Assembly (NCBI GenBank): GCA_034336665.1
Contig: JAPFBE010000002.1
Span: 10,492,906 to 10,556,905, forward strand
Reading direction: 5' to 3'
DNA from: Luscinia megarhynchos
Taxonomy: Eukaryota; Chordata; Aves; Passeriformes; Turdidae
Length of the DNA: 64,000 nucleotides
Shown here: positions 1-13,319 of the stretch, in pieces
How positions within the stretch are numbered: position 1 is the first letter of the stretch
Layout of the letters: every line of letters begins with the position of its first letter
The notes under the pieces: model-generated
What the model was told of the DNA's origin: nothing
The model's input: the letters and a program-made list of their open reading frames with translations, nothing else
Database searches by the model: none
Program-made: the position numbers and the translations under genes

Positions 1-3000
1 GGTATTAAGATATATTTATTACTACATCAAAGATTGGGTCTAAACTCAGAGCTAATTATCCAACTTCTAAGTGAAGTCAGAGTAGACTTATCACGGAATA
101 CATTGTCCCATACTCCAAAGCAATGACAGATGCAGAGATTCCTTTGGTAATTAAAAGCACCACTTCAGCAAGCACATGTTCTCAAGATTACTTTGGTTGT
201 AATTACAATGCTAAGAACATTATTCATTTTATAGAATTTTGACTCTTCAAAGACTTCACGTAAACCAGGCTACCATGGCACCTCCAGCAGCATTAAGACA
301 ACCAGTTACTGAACTTGGAACACTGAGGCTTAAAAAAATAAAAACTCAATTATTTCAAAGATAAAACATTCAAAATAAATCCAACACCCACATTCAGAGA
401 TTGTCTCCATCTTTTAATTTTAAAATTCAGTTAATATTAGAATGAGTTCTGCATAAAAATCAAAGTTATTTGACTTATATTTATTGCTCTCACCAGTCCA
501 ATAGTATTACTTCATTACGTAAAAACCTATGTGCTAGGAAAAAATATTCAGGAAAGTCCAAAGTGTCTTTCTGGCAGCCACAACAAAGTAGTGGTACCTC
601 AAAGCTGTCAGTTCAGCTAGAGACTATCTAAACAGCCTCCAAGCCTAAGATTTTTTATTTTTTTTTCAGAGCATGGAATGCTATTTCATGACTTACCAAT
701 AAAACTGTAAAAGCAAAAAAGTGAAATCAGAAGTTGTCAGAAAGGTCAGAGCCTTCTTGTTCAGGCTGAACCTGCACCTTATGTTGATCCAGTTATTGAT
801 CATCCTGATGCAGTTCATACTGATTTCATACTGCAGTTCATACACTCATTTCTGCTAATATGTTTAGCTGTTTACAAAAACTTGATAAACCAGGTCAAAG
901 AAAAGTCCAGACAGTACTTTAGGAGGTACAGATCTTGTAGGAGAAGGCGTAAGTTGAAAAGCACTTCCTACAAATCTTTTGAATCCTGGCAGACCACTGA
1001 CAGTTCACTCAATACAAAGCTAAGCACTTCAGTACAGTTAAGCAAATTGAAAAGTCTTCATCTGCATAAAACAAGTAAAACTACGGCCTTGAAGTTGAGG
1101 AAAGGTATCTTCAAAACCTGCTCATCACAGAAGAAACGTTTTATGGAAACTCATACAAAATTCCTAAGCCCCTATATCAAGATATGAAATCGTAAAAAGA
1201 AATTGAACAGACTGGTATAAAGGGAGAAGCAGCAAGTATTTTGTGAAAAAAAAATTAGATTATATTTTGGAAATGTTACAGCTCTTTTAGCCAGCAAGTA
1301 AAATTCTGTTAATCTAAGCATTATTTTAAGTTAGTATTTGGATATGAAATTATTGAATACTACCCACTGCCAACCTCAATGTTTAAAAAAAACATAGAAG
1401 AGAACACAGAATTTCACAATTGAAAATTGCAGAGTAGATCACTGAGTCAATATTTATGACTTTGTTAATTTATGGGTTTGGAACCAATACAGTGATTTTC
1501 AAATTAAAAATTACTTCTAGTAAAGCAGCATAAAAAAAGAAGACAGCTACACAATATTCTACTAATAAAAAGCCTTAAGTTACATATAAAATTAAAATGT
1601 GAAAACATTTCATTTTCACTAACTTGGGCTTTACACCTAGGATCTCACTTCCTTTCGAAGTTACTATTGAGTTTTCAAATACTAGCTCCAAATTAAAAAT
1701 ATGACTTGACCTATTGGGTAAAACCAAGATTTTTAAAGATCAAAAAAGAACAAACATTCTCTCTCACAACAGGGAATTGCAAACTACAGCTGATCCCTAT
1801 AAGGAACACAAATCTAGCTCACGATTTGTAATCTACACTGCAGATTTCTAGTTGCAATAATCAATGGCTTACTATATGCTTAATGAATTTTGTGACCTTC
1901 AGGAAAGCATATGTGGCTTAACCAATTTCAGTGTATTTAATAATTTAAACTTTGGAAGAAAACATTTACTTTGTCCAATAATGTTGAGAATATTTTATCC
2001 ACATGTGATAACTGACATTTTATTTTCCTGACAGGAGATCAGTCTTAATTACAAGGCCATTAATTTTTTTGTTGTTTTAATAAGGAAATGCATTACAAAA
2101 CATCTGCCAGTCATTGGACTAAAGAGGTCAGAAGAATAGAATCAATACTCTCATAAATCAGCATGATCACTGAAATAAAAAATTTAAGACAAAGCATGTC
2201 TGTATTCAAAAGTACAAGACATTCAGTTTTGCTACGGGACACAGGATTCTCAGATGGCATTTTTAAAAATATGAATAAAAATGTAATACCAAAATTCATA
2301 GTATCACACTAGGACACATTTTTAGGTTTAACTACTTAAATTTCGAAAAATTGTTTCTCTGTTGCTAAATGTCATTATAACAACACATTTTTTAAAAACT
2401 ATGAACTAGACAAAACTAATGTCTCTTTTTGTCTTCGTATACACGCTGTATAGTACAAGTAAAAACCTGAAACTAAGGCGTACTATGGCTTTTTGGGAAA
2501 AAAGTGACAAAAAAACTTTCTACTCCACATCAAAAGTAATTGCTGAAGAACTGCATTCAAAGTCAAAAATACCTGCAAAAAGACTGCAATAACAAACTCA
2601 ACTCTGAAAAGTACTACACTAGGCCTACTTGTGGTACAAATTGCAGATGTTAGTTGTTTTTGTCCTTTAAGGAATTCTGCATTTTGGAATTCATTACTTA
2701 TTAGTTGTTTTTGTCCTTTAAGGAGCTCTGCGTTTTGGAATTCATTATTTATTGTACTTTCAATGCCAAGGAGTATGAGAAAAGATCCATGGGACTAAAC
2801 TGTAATTTTAAACAATATACTTCTAAATTGAATTCAATGCTTTGCATGCAGAAGTGTTTCTTTTTTAAAAAAATTACAGATTTCTAATACATTTTTCAAA
2901 TTTTTTTCAAATTTTCTGAATAGAAAAGTACAAAGAAATCCATTGCAAATTTCAAAAGCTTCAATGAATTCCAACCACTTAAACTGCAATTAAGTATACA

Positions 3001-3195
3001 TCCCTTTGAAAGCCAAACAATTTAATAAAAATGCAACCTTGTTCTCAGCTGTTAATTTTCATTGAAACCATTGAGACAAATATAGAAAGAAAAAGAAGAA
3101 CCAGGGCAAATAAAATTATCTTTTTTGTGAGATAGTCAAAAAAACACTACAGAGCATATGTCAGCCTAACACCAGAAAATGTTCAGTGGCCTTAC
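1..3195 (-). other. ATP9B: ATP9B intron 3 (partial; continues beyond the left edge)
   Basis: AT-rich intronic DNA. I looked on the minus strand for the fourth ATP9B exon (the VLYEQFKFFLNLYFLV region) and did not find it, so the intron exceeds 3.2 kb. It contains a 51-bp tandem duplication at 2650-2751 and short A- and T-runs. A 101-codon plus-strand frame at 882-1187 is basic and low-complexity with no recognisable family, so I treat it as chance. Confidence 0.8.
2650..2751. repeat. 51-bp tandem duplication (two copies)
   Basis: Two adjacent 51-base copies, each starting ttagttgtttttgtccttta and containing a tttggaattcatta block, differ at only a few positions (for example aattctgcatt versus agctctgcgtt). 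This is a recent local duplication in intron 3. Confidence 0.95.
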
Positions 3196-3346
3196 CCCAG
3201 GTATAAAGGTAAAGATGTTGTACTTTTGATTTTTTATGGCATTTTTGGGGTATTTTTCTTCACACTTTTCAGGACACCCAAGCCACACTGTGCGAGCCTT
3301 CAAGTCTTTCTTTCTTCGACAAATGTTTATGAGCCAATCAGAACAA
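3196..3346 (-). CDS. ATP9B: ATP9B coding exon 3
   Basis: Third coding exon, 151 bp, completing codon 90 (serine) and encoding residues 91-140. It runs [20 protein letters not shown], then [15 protein letters not shown], and ends NIFTFIPG. These are hallmark class-2 P4-ATPase residues just before transmembrane segment 1; the next residues in the family (VLYEQFKFF) start exon 4, which is not in the window. The acceptor has a strong pyrimidine tract (gtctttcttttcag) and the donor is GGG|gtaagg. It ends in phase 0. None of the catalytic P-type ATPase motifs (DKTGT phosphorylation site, TGES-equivalent, GDGxND) can be present because they lie in later exons. Confidence 0.96.
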
Positions 3347-4849
3347 CTGAAAAGAAAGACAATTGTTTATTTTAAAACTACAAATGTACTATACAAGATC
3401 ACAATTTCCAAACTTGGAACTCCTGAAGGCAAATAGCTATGAAAAACAGGCTAAAAAATGTTTGCCACATCTAAATAAGCAAGCATAATGCTAACTTCTA
3501 TTCTATTCTAATATTTAGGGCAATTCAGAATAGTGAATTCACCTAGACATATGCATATATAAACACCTGCACATTCTTAGCAGAAAATCCTAATACACTA
3601 ATGAGAAGTTTTACTACACCATACCCTGACACAGGTTCAAGAAATTCTAGTTAATAAAATTCTGCATCATACTTTATTGTCCTTTGGCCAAACTCTTTAT
3701 CTTGGATTACTAACACTCTGATTATGCTAATGACTGAAGAGGAAATAAGGCTTCTGTTCAATACAGTTCAAAAGATCTTTACAGCTTTGCATACAATTAC
3801 CACATAATTTGCAAATCTTCAGTTTCCTCCATACCACTGCTAATGCCATACTTTCAAATATTAAAAAAAAAACCCAACCCAAACCTAACAAACACAACCA
3901 GAAAACCATTCAAAACAAGCCCACTATGTAAATACAGATTGCACAGCAATCTGCAATGGAAGAACTTCACACAAGAAAGGAGCAGCAGTCTTGCCTAACC
4001 AGCTTACAGACCTACTGAAGAAGTTTAAACAATGAGAGAAGAGCTCACAGAACTTTTAAATAACTGCATTTTGGACAAGGATACAGGACTGGTGGGAAGG
4101 AGTCACAAGAAGGAAGAACAAAAGGTGGTAAATGGAATGAAGCCTCTGAGGCTCAACAGATTATTTACTAACACAACAAGGAACAAACATGGATGTGACT
4201 CAACTCACATAATGTAATCAGCTTAAGTACTTGCTAGTACTGTCTACAGAGGCAGAATAACCATCTAGAGATGATTTGCAAAGAAAAGTGGGTTTGCTGT
4301 ACATTGCATATCTTTGGTTTACAGTCCTATACATTAAAGAAGAAATTATCTGTATTTATTTGTTAATACAGTAAAGAGGTGTCCCAATCATATTGGGAGT
4401 CTGCTTTAGGCAAGGGAATCAAGAACATTGAGCAGACAGGCCTTTTCAGTGCTCTTCATCTACTGCAGTTGACTGAGCTGATAGCAGCAGGTTTCAGCTA
4501 CATCAGCTGATGAAGTTGATATGAGAAAAAATTTCTAGTAAGGTTTTTGGAATATGCAGGCAATATTTTTGATGCAGCAAAAAGAAAACAACTGTTAGGA
4601 AATTCTTACAAATTTTATTCAAACCAACAGGAAGAATTCAGCTGAGAACAAGAGAGAAATTTACAATCCAATCACCTCAGCACTGTTTACAGGGTTAATT
4701 CTGTATAGTCAACCTATTCATATGTATTTGTACACACCTGTAAGAAAACAGAAATCATAACCAACATGTCAAGAACAATCTCTAAAATAGAACTAATTTC
4801 ACTCTGAGAAGAAGCAGTTGCACCACCGTTTGAGAGTGCATGTCCTCTA

Positions 4850-4968
4850 TTGATTCCTGGAGCTTTGAGCACCCTGATCTGGTGAAAGATATCCCTGCCC
4901 ATGCCAGGAAGGCTGGATTAGATGGTCTTTAAAGATCCCTTTCAACCCAAATCATTCTATGATTCCTA
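4850..4968 (+). mobile_element. CR1 LINE, 3' end fragment
   Basis: A short CR1 tail: the gagcaccctgatctggtgaa segment, a gctggattagatggtcttta segment, then ccctttcaacccaaatcatt and ctatgattcc, which is the typical CR1 3' end with a decayed terminal octamer repeat. It is 5'-truncated, as most CR1 copies are, and antisense to ATP9B. Confidence 0.85.
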
Positions 4969-5189
4969 TCTCTAATAAAATTTAACTCTCAAGACATTTA
5001 TCATGAGAAAAGTAAAGAAACATATTCTTGGAACTGATGCGGTTGGAATAATCATAATTGCAGAGTAGCTCACATAAAACCAAAGTAATTTCAATGAAGG
5101 TCTGTAAAGCTTTATTTAGAACCTACTGGGTAATGGCCTGTTGAATATCTCATTTTTCAGACCACAAAAAAATTAGAAGAGAGAGGACT

Positions 5190-5985
5190 ACATGCAAAGA
5201 GCAGATCAGAGTTCAAGGCTATCTTGACAGATTAGAAAAACTAAAAAATCTACCTGGAAGACACAGAATGTAATTGAACAGGTACAAGCACAACACAGTT
5301 TACAGAGAAATATCCAACTACGCAAATACAGAATCAGGAAATGCTCAAAAACCAGGTGGCAGCTCAGTTACTGCATGAGAATGTTACACTCATGCAAAAA
5401 AAGGCATCTGCTCAGTGCGGACAAGCATACTTGTAGCAAGTCATGAATGTATTCCTTTCCCTCAGTCAGTGCTAGCATGATCTCAGTTGTCTTACAGGAC
5501 CACTCTGAATACCAGATTTCAACAAACAGGTCTATTGGGAAAACAGAGACCACACATAAGAGCAAGAAAACAACTACAGGTCTAGAAAGCAGGGCAGGCT
5601 GACTACTAGATACACCAAAAGAAACACAGTTGTTCACAGAAGGCTGAGTGTAGACCTAATATGGTTTCAAGTATTTAAGAATCAGCTGCAAAGAGGAAAG
5701 GGACAATTATTCTCTAGGTCCACCATTGTTAACTAACAACAGACATTCAACTGTGGCAAATCAATAAGCAGGGTGGGCACAACATGGACAGATATTGAGT
5801 AAACTCTTTTAATGACAGGGGTGGAGGAGACACTTAAGGAAGCTGGAATTGCTGCAGATCTCTAAGATGTGGTTAGATCAGACATTGGTGATAGATATAA
5901 CTCATTCTGGAGAGACAAGGAATTGACTAGAAACCTCTTAAGGTCGTTTCCTAGTCTGTTTATTCAGAATTACAGAATCATGAAA
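5190..5985 (+). mobile_element. Old CR1 LINE fragment (reverse transcriptase C-terminal region to 3' UTR)
   Basis: Strongly decayed, recognised by order of conserved phrases. Near 5210 a tcttgacagattagaaaaac segment corresponds to the CR1 phrase before its FNKxKCKVLH region. Near 5670-5710 comes a tttcaagtatttaagaatca segment. At 5840-5960 a ggaattgctgcagatctcta segment is followed by a variant of ctcttaaggtcgtttcctag ending in a degraded ATTCTGTGATT-like tail. The pattern resembles older CR1 subfamilies shared by turtles, crocodilians and birds more than the younger avian ones. It has no usable open frame. The left boundary is uncertain. Confidence 0.55.
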
Positions 5986-8900
5986 TACACAAATACTGCA
6001 GGAAAGGAAAGCCAATAGTTACCTTACATTGCCACAATCCCTATTAAAATGTTCCTTGTGTGTAGTCTACATTATCCCATGCTTATTACAAATTAATTTG
6101 GCAAATTAATAGAATTCAATGTTGTGAGTTCTTTTTAAAGAAAATTAAAGGTTATGCCAATACCAAAATTATTCAAAGCAACAATAACTTTGTTACGGAA
6201 ATACCACCACATCAATACACGCAAGTTGACCTTTAAAATACTTAAATTTTAAATGCTGAATTCTTAAGATTTTCTCCCAAAACTCTTACTATGTGATAGA
6301 TGTAAACATGCATTTTATTTTTGTTACAAAAATAAAATGTCCTTTCATCAGCTTTTCCCAGTCATTTTAAAATAGTGACAAATAATTATTCTATCATTGT
6401 AATGGTGTTAATTCAGCTTTCAAAATTCAGACCTGTTATTTAGTAAAATACAAATCAGAAACATTATTACTTAAACTTGTCTTTAAAGCAAAATGAACAG
6501 CAGTCTTTCTATTTTGTGATTCCACAATCAGTTTAATGGCTGTGAACAGATCCTGCTGCTGCTGAAATGTCCAGTACCTCCCTTCCCCCATAACAAAGGT
6601 GTGGATTCTTGCTCCTTCCCTTGTGCTGGCAAATACTCATGCAACTGAATGGGAAACCAGTCCTGCAAATCAATTCAGCTGTAAACTAATGCAGAATAAA
6701 AGGGGATTATTTTTGGTTATATCCATCCCCAACCTTTAAAAATCTTAAAAATTTCCAAAATAGTTGAAACAATGCAGGTTATATGTTTACAGCAGAAGGC
6801 AGAATGATTCCACTCAGTGCCAACCTGGTTTTTTACTTGATAAAACTGCTCATGGTATTAAAGCTTTAAACTTGTTAGTTTCCAGGGCAGGGATGTGGAG
6901 ACAGAAAAAACAGGTTAGTTATATAGTGAGAAATGTACGAACATATCTGTAGGAAAAGAGTTCCAAGGAAAATAATGTTTTCCTGGAGAAAGTGAGTTAG
7001 CATGACAGCTTTGCCTACAGTTCCATAGACAGGAATTCCCTGACAATCTTTGAAATCCTGCATTATTCAATCAGTTCTTGAATTTGAACAGTAAACACAC
7101 TGAATATTTGATTAGGCACAGCCTCTTTTGTAGAATCACTTCCTCAGACACTAAGGACTTCTCTACTGCTAAAATAAACTTTCACCTAAGGCAACATAAC
7201 TACACTGCCTTCCTTGCCCTGGAATCTCCCCACCTTGAAATGACATGTTTTTGCTACAGCTCAGCAGATACCGTCATGACCATTAGTTTAGCGAATGCCA
7301 AAAAGTACAAACACAAGAGTCATGTCTGACTGGGAAACCTTTGTGATACCTTTGATAAAACGGATTTGACTGACAGGGAGCTAACAACAGTCAAGTTCTC
7401 AGATGTGAGAAGTCACAGATGATGAAAATATTACAGCTTATGTCCAAAACAGTACTGTCATGGTTCAGATGAGCTTTACTACCATAAAAAAATAAATCAG
7501 TTAGATTCTGCTATTTACAGTCTTAGCAGCAATTACTGTTTTATCACAGAAAGAATATAAGATGGATATGCTGGCCTCAGAAATCCTAATAAATATATAT
7601 TTATTCAAAAATACAACACCAATTAAGTCTACCCAAAATTTTTGTAACTCAGATTATCAACATCCAACACATTTCTAATCTGTCCTTGAATTAACATTCC
7701 CCAATACAGAACATATTTTTGACCAAGGGTATAGACCCTTCCGTGGGCTTTCTTTTTCTTTTTTTTTACCCAGTAAATGTGTATGATAAATGGGAATAGC
7801 ATTCTCCAAGCTTCAAATAGCCTAGAAACATAATGTAAGATGTAGCATGATCAAGACATATTTCAGTTTTTTTTGAACTCTTATGTTCTTAGGGATTCAG
7901 CAATAAAAAAAAATATAAAGTGCATCCTTGTTTACTGATTTAATTTTGTATTTCAAATGCCCTTGCCTATAAAATTCAACACATGCACAGAAAGACTTTT
8001 CCTTAAGATAGTAGCAAGCTGTGTTGTCTGTATCAATGTAATAGACTGTATATATGTAAAATAACCAAATTTATAGAAGAACTTCAAGGCATATCCATTA
8101 ACTAGCATTTTACTAATCTGCTTCCTAATGTATTATTTTAATGTGGAGGACAATAACCACTATCTTCATATTAGTAACCAATACCATATTTAAATTAAAA
8201 ACAAGAACAAAACCCCACCGACCAAAAAAACTCCCCACAACAAACCAAAACCTGAAGTAATTGTTAAATAAGAACCCTTAACGTTTTCACAAATAGAGCG
8301 TATCTCTACAAGTCAAAAGCTAAAGTAAAAGTCTCAACTGACTCTTCAGCTCTGATAATAAAGGCTTTTTTTATTTTCTCTTTTCATTACTTTTATCCTA
8401 CAAGCTTAACTGCCAGTATCTTTCACAAAACAGCATTTTCATCAGAATGGAAAGATAATATAAAAGCTCTATATTGTCTGCAAGGGTCAGCTTTTCCTTA
8501 TTAGGTTTTAAGTAGCAGAAACTAGTTCTGCAAAGAAAACATACTGTAATTATTGTACTCAACAGGTAGCTTCAGTAATCAGGCCAAAAGCAACACAGTG
8601 GTCATGTCATTCTCAAAAGATCAGCATTTTCCCATGCTTCTGCATAACAAATGCGTTGCAGATTAATTGAAAGCGTACAGGCCATCTCAGAGCCCAAATT
8701 AATCCGAGCATTTGATATCCCCTTCACTTCATATGGAAATGCCATTCAATGGCACCATTTTCATAGGGACAAAGTGTTTTTTGATAACAAGTGGAATGTA
8801 AATCTCATGAGAAAGAAATCAATCCAGCCCAAAGAGCTCCAGAGTATTGATCTATGTGCATTATAATTTCACAAGCTTGAAGAGAATTTGTAAGTTAAAG

Positions 8901-9832
8901 GGGAAATGATTACAACCACAAAACAGCTGCTATATCACAAAGTTTTCTTTTAAATGTGGTATAAAAGCCAGAAATAAGCAGTTCCTGAAGTTAAAAGTTA
9001 TATTGGTTGAATTAAGTCTTCAGTTTGTTCAAAATCAAAGACAACATTTGATTTAATTATAATTTTTTTCTTGCAAATGTAAAAACTCTTTAAAGAGCTG
9101 GAGATTTGCAAATAAAGTTCACACCATTCAGATATGATCAAGTCTATTGTCTAAACTGAAGTTTAGAAAAATTATATATTTGCTTTATAAAAGCTGAATA
9201 AAAGATTTTTACAAAATCATTTTTCAAGTACATACAACTTTGTCAAACCTTCCATATTTACTTCTGCAAAGAAGGTGAAACTTCTTAGACTAAAGAGGAA
9301 GAGTTTGTGATGCAGCAACAAAAATTTATAGAATACAAAATTCTAAAGCTGCAAAATAAGAGATGGAAAGCTTCCTCTCACAAAAATGAGATTAATCCTA
9401 ACAATACAAAACAGACAAAAACCCCTACTGGGTATGGGGGTTTTTGTTTGTTTGAAACATGTAAAGTGATTTTGAACACAAACACAAGACTTCCACTGAG
9501 AACCCAAAAGAAATCAGGGGCCCCCGAGCTCTGGGATTTTATTCCAGAATAATGCCCAGTCCTTTATTGCGTTCATCTTTCTGTCACAGCTTTGAAAAAT
9601 TTACAATTTCATGTAAAGTACAAAAACAAATTCTAGATGTTGAAGCTGAGATTCAACCTCACCCAGGTATGGGGTACTGAGTTCCAAAAAAATAGGGTGA
9701 AATTTTGAATTCTATTTAACAGAACAGGTCTCAGACTGCCTGAATCTTACATTATACTTAAAAGAACCCTGTTTGTCATCCAGAAATAAGTTTCAGTTGC
9801 TCATTTAACATTAATACACCAACATTCACGAA

Positions 9833-9910
9833 AATTGTTTTCTCACATGCTTCACTCCAATTGTTTTCTCACATGCTTCACTCCAATTGTTTTCTCACAT
9901 GCTTCACTCC
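9833..9910. repeat. 26-bp minisatellite, three perfect copies
   Basis: Three identical copies of a 26-base unit beginning aattgttttctcacatgc and ending ttcactcc. The perfect identity points to recent expansion, so copy number probably varies between individuals. Confidence 0.97.
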
Positions 9911-10695
9911 AAGTGTGAAGGCATCAACACACATTTGTATCCCAAGCTAACACTTTACACTCCATAAAAACACTGTAACTAATTCTACTACACAGTGTAA
10001 TAAATACTGCCGGAGTGACAATACAGAATCCTCCAAGTTTCCTGCATGATTTTTTGAATGATCCTAGGTAACTTTATAAACTGCAAATTGGCATTTCAAA
10101 AAATCAACTATTCTGTGGACCCCAGTAAAAATTTGTAAAGTGCTATTATAACGAGCAACCATCAAAAAGAGTAACTTACACTGACTGCACATCCCTGATT
10201 TTTATCAATTACCAAGCCTCAATAATGCTCTCAGCCCAGATGAAATCTCCCTACTACAATGACAGGTATTTACACAAGCTCAACCAAGAGGAGGTTTCTA
10301 TCCACCCTAACTGGACTAGTAGATAAAATACCATGGGATTCACCTTCCTCCCACACCTTTTTCCCTAACTCATCTAAGCAGCCATCTGCAGCTTTCCTGT
10401 GGGAGTATCCTCTGTCTCCTAATATCCAACTGAAATTTCAAGCTTCTGCTAGAATCTGATGGTAATTGTTTTTGCCACTAAAAATGAAAATTATCTGCTA
10501 TAATGTTCTATTACAGAGAACACTACTGTGATTAAAATGCCTATGAATGCAAGACCAAATGGACTCTTTATTGTGTTCAAATTCAGTTGAGAAAATTAGC
10601 AAAGCAGAAGTCATACTCCCCTAAAGCCTCTTTCCTAGTGAAAACTTTTCTTTTTACACACTTATATTTGCAGTAAAAGATGTATAGAGCATAGC

Positions 10696-10710
10696 AAAAA
10701 AAAAAAAAAA
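10696..10710 (+). repeat. Poly-A run (15 A)
   Basis: Fifteen consecutive adenines in intron 2, followed by G and five more A. No retrotransposon body is recognisable upstream. Confidence 0.9.
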
Positions 10711-12204
10711 GAAAAATCCATAGTGCAATTTCCTTTTTCTTCTCGAAAGTCCATCACAAATATGACTCAACTAACTTAAAGAACAGGTTTGAAAGTTTCT
10801 AGGCTTGAAAGCTGAGATGTACCTCTCAAATTTCAAAAGCAAGCAGGAACATGAAATTTTGCAATCTTCAGTACTAATGACCATTTCTTGTGACATTCTC
10901 TTACAATTTTTAATTAGTTCCAACATAAACTCACCTTGCCATTGCCTGTCTCTATCCAAACACTGTAAATTCCATATCAGGGTAGTCTTTACCGACCTGC
11001 CTGTTTTCATGAAACTTACAGGAATATAACCACAGTAACTAATAATCACTAATACTTACAGAACTGAACTCACATAAAAGTATATTGTTTGAAAGGTATC
11101 TATATTTTAAGACATGTCCAAAAGATTTTTCTTTAAATACTTCTTTAAATACTTACGTTCTTTTAAACAACTAAAATGTAGGTCTGTACCAGAAACACTG
11201 CTTCCAAAACCATTTACCTCTAACAAACACTACTTCTATAAACTTTTCTACCTTCCAAACACTCAATCCCTATAATAAAATTAATAAACCATGAGTTTTT
11301 GTTAAATCATTACAGAAATCGACACAAAAATGTTTTTTAAAACTTTGTAACAATTACTTGGAAAAACTGAAGGTGCATAAACACAGCTTTGCTTAGGTAA
11401 AACAACAGGCCTCTTAAAGTGCCATGAACACCAGCTGTGAAGACTTCTATCTAAATCAGTTCTAAAAACATCTGCCAAAGAAAGCATTTGTCATTTAAAT
11501 TCACTGAAAATGCTTCTCTCACTTTACTGATTCTCAGATTTTAACGCTCCAAATTACAGAAAGAGAAAGAGCCATAATAATCCTAAAGGCAATTTTTCTA
11601 CTTAAAAGTTTTGCTAAAAATTCATTAGAAAATTATTATTCCAAGATATTTGCATAGAGCACAGTCTGTCACAGAAAGTTTCTAAGTAAGAACCAAATCA
11701 CAACAGCTAATTGCAGTTGCAATTCACTCTAAGACCATCAGTTACATTTATATTTTAACGTTTAAATTGAAGGGTTAACTAATCATTATTTGATGAATTT
11801 GCTTTTTCCTTACGGCAACATCAATAAATTTATATATACTGTAAACTTAACACACTAATATCCGTAAAAGTAAAAAATTTAACCCCTCTACCCTAATGCA
11901 GTATTAAGTGAAGTGAGAACCATGATTACATGTCATTACATGGACCTCAGATTAATACAAGTTTAGCTCATGGTCTCTCTTGCAAGTCAGCAAGGCAGAC
12001 AGGAGAAGCACAACAGCATCAGCTCTTCAGAATGGTTTTTAACAGCAGGCAATGTCCTAGTAGGGAAAATGCAGGCAAATAAATCAAAAGATTCATGACA
12101 AGCAAATTATTCTGTGTTCTGTACTCTGCACACATCACACAATACAAAGTTACTATTTATTAATTTGCTAAAACCTTTAATTAAAGTACTAGTGTGTGAC
12201 AAAC

Positions 12205-12378
12205 CTAGTGCAAAGGAACTTCCAGCCGCCACAGATAAACCATTCTAAGCCTCTTCTTCTCTGAGAAATTCTGGCTCTTGGTAAAGTATGGTAATCACTC
12301 TCATCATTTTCAAAGCCTTCTTCTGACATCATTAGTGGCATTTCATCCAAGTGAGAGGATTCATCTTCCACTTGGTAC
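12205..12378 (-). CDS. ATP9B: ATP9B coding exon 2
   Basis: Second coding exon, 174 bp, giving the last base of codon 32, residues 33-89 and two bases of codon 90. It opens [20 protein letters not shown] and ends [15 protein letters not shown], nearly identical to vertebrate ATP9B. The stretch is acidic ([11 protein letters not shown]) and contains DEMPLM, which fits the acidic dileucine-like sorting pattern D/E-x-x-x-L-L/I/M; a sorting role is inference. The acceptor is preceded by a T-rich tract (ttttgccag). The donor reads CTAG|gtttgt, a weak match to consensus because positions +3 and +4 are T. The reading frame runs on into the intron and stops soon after, as expected for an internal exon. 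Splicing phases agree with exons 1 and 3. Confidence 0.96.
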
Positions 12379-13319
12379 CTGGCAAAATGAGAAAAAAGCA
12401 CTACATAAATAGTCAATACATCACTTTTTATTACTGGGAATCTCCTAAATGTTACAAGTTAATTCTTGCATATAGAATTTTATTAGGGAGATATTTTCAT
12501 CTAAGCATCTCATGCATTTTTGTTAATACATTAACATGATATTCCGATTTTAGTTAAAATTGTGTAATACAGCAAAAAGCCTACGATCGTTGTCAATCAT
12601 AGCACAAATCACTCCAGGGAAATTCTTAGTTTTTAGATAATCACTGCATACAAAGTTGCAACTTCCTACTTTTCAAAGGATTCTTTGTAAGATTTTGTTA
12701 AACAGAAGTTACTTCGCAAAGCTTATAGCAGATACAAGACTGAGTTTTCATGGAAGTACAGACTTTCATATTTCTACTGTGCTTTTTCAATCTGCTTTCC
12801 TGATGCCTTTTCATGTGTGTGCAGGCCTTTGAGCCTCACTTTCTACACCACTCATCAGCATCTTGGTTTTAATTATGAAAACATTATATAGTTACTCTTA
12901 AAATTCTACACAAAAAGATTCAGCGAGTCAAGAAGATTTGCCTGTGGGACCCATGCAAACAACATTATGTTGTTTAACAGTGGTCCTTTCCTCCCCAGAA
13001 ACAACTATCCACTTTAATTTTATGTATGTGGGATGCTTTATAAGCTAAGACAAAACACTAGAATATTCAGTAAGAAAATTCCCCCAAGTACCTGCAAATC
13101 GACTAACTTACTCATTTCATACTTTTATACCTCTGGGAAGATGATTGAAAGAAGATGCACTGTTACTCAGAATTAGTAAGTTTAATTTTTATGAAGCTGT
13201 ATTTAAAGTCATCTCTTACAAGGTGAATCCTGGGACTGTCCCACTTTCTCCAAAGCAACATAAACCCAAACCATATAAAAATAGTAATTAACAAAACTGG
13301 AAATTAATTCCCTTTATGC

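Larger units (their letters stand above)
3347..12204 (-). other. ATP9B: ATP9B intron 2
   Basis: About 8.9 kb between exons 3 and 2. Recognisable contents are a CR1 3' tail near 4850-4968, an older CR1 piece near 5190-5985, A/C-rich low-complexity stretches near 3865-3905 and 8195-8255, a 26-bp x 3 tandem repeat at 9833-9910 and a 15-base A-run at 10696-10710. No further exon or RNA gene was recognised; the remainder is AT-rich sequence without visible features. Confidence 0.8.

Noticed and set aside
882..1187. 101-codon basic frame in intron 3
   Set aside because: Low-complexity Lys/Arg/Ser composition from A-rich DNA, with no family match.
1..3195. Search for ATP9B exon 4
   Set aside because: No minus-strand match to the VLYEQFKFFLNLYFLV region, so it must lie outside the window.
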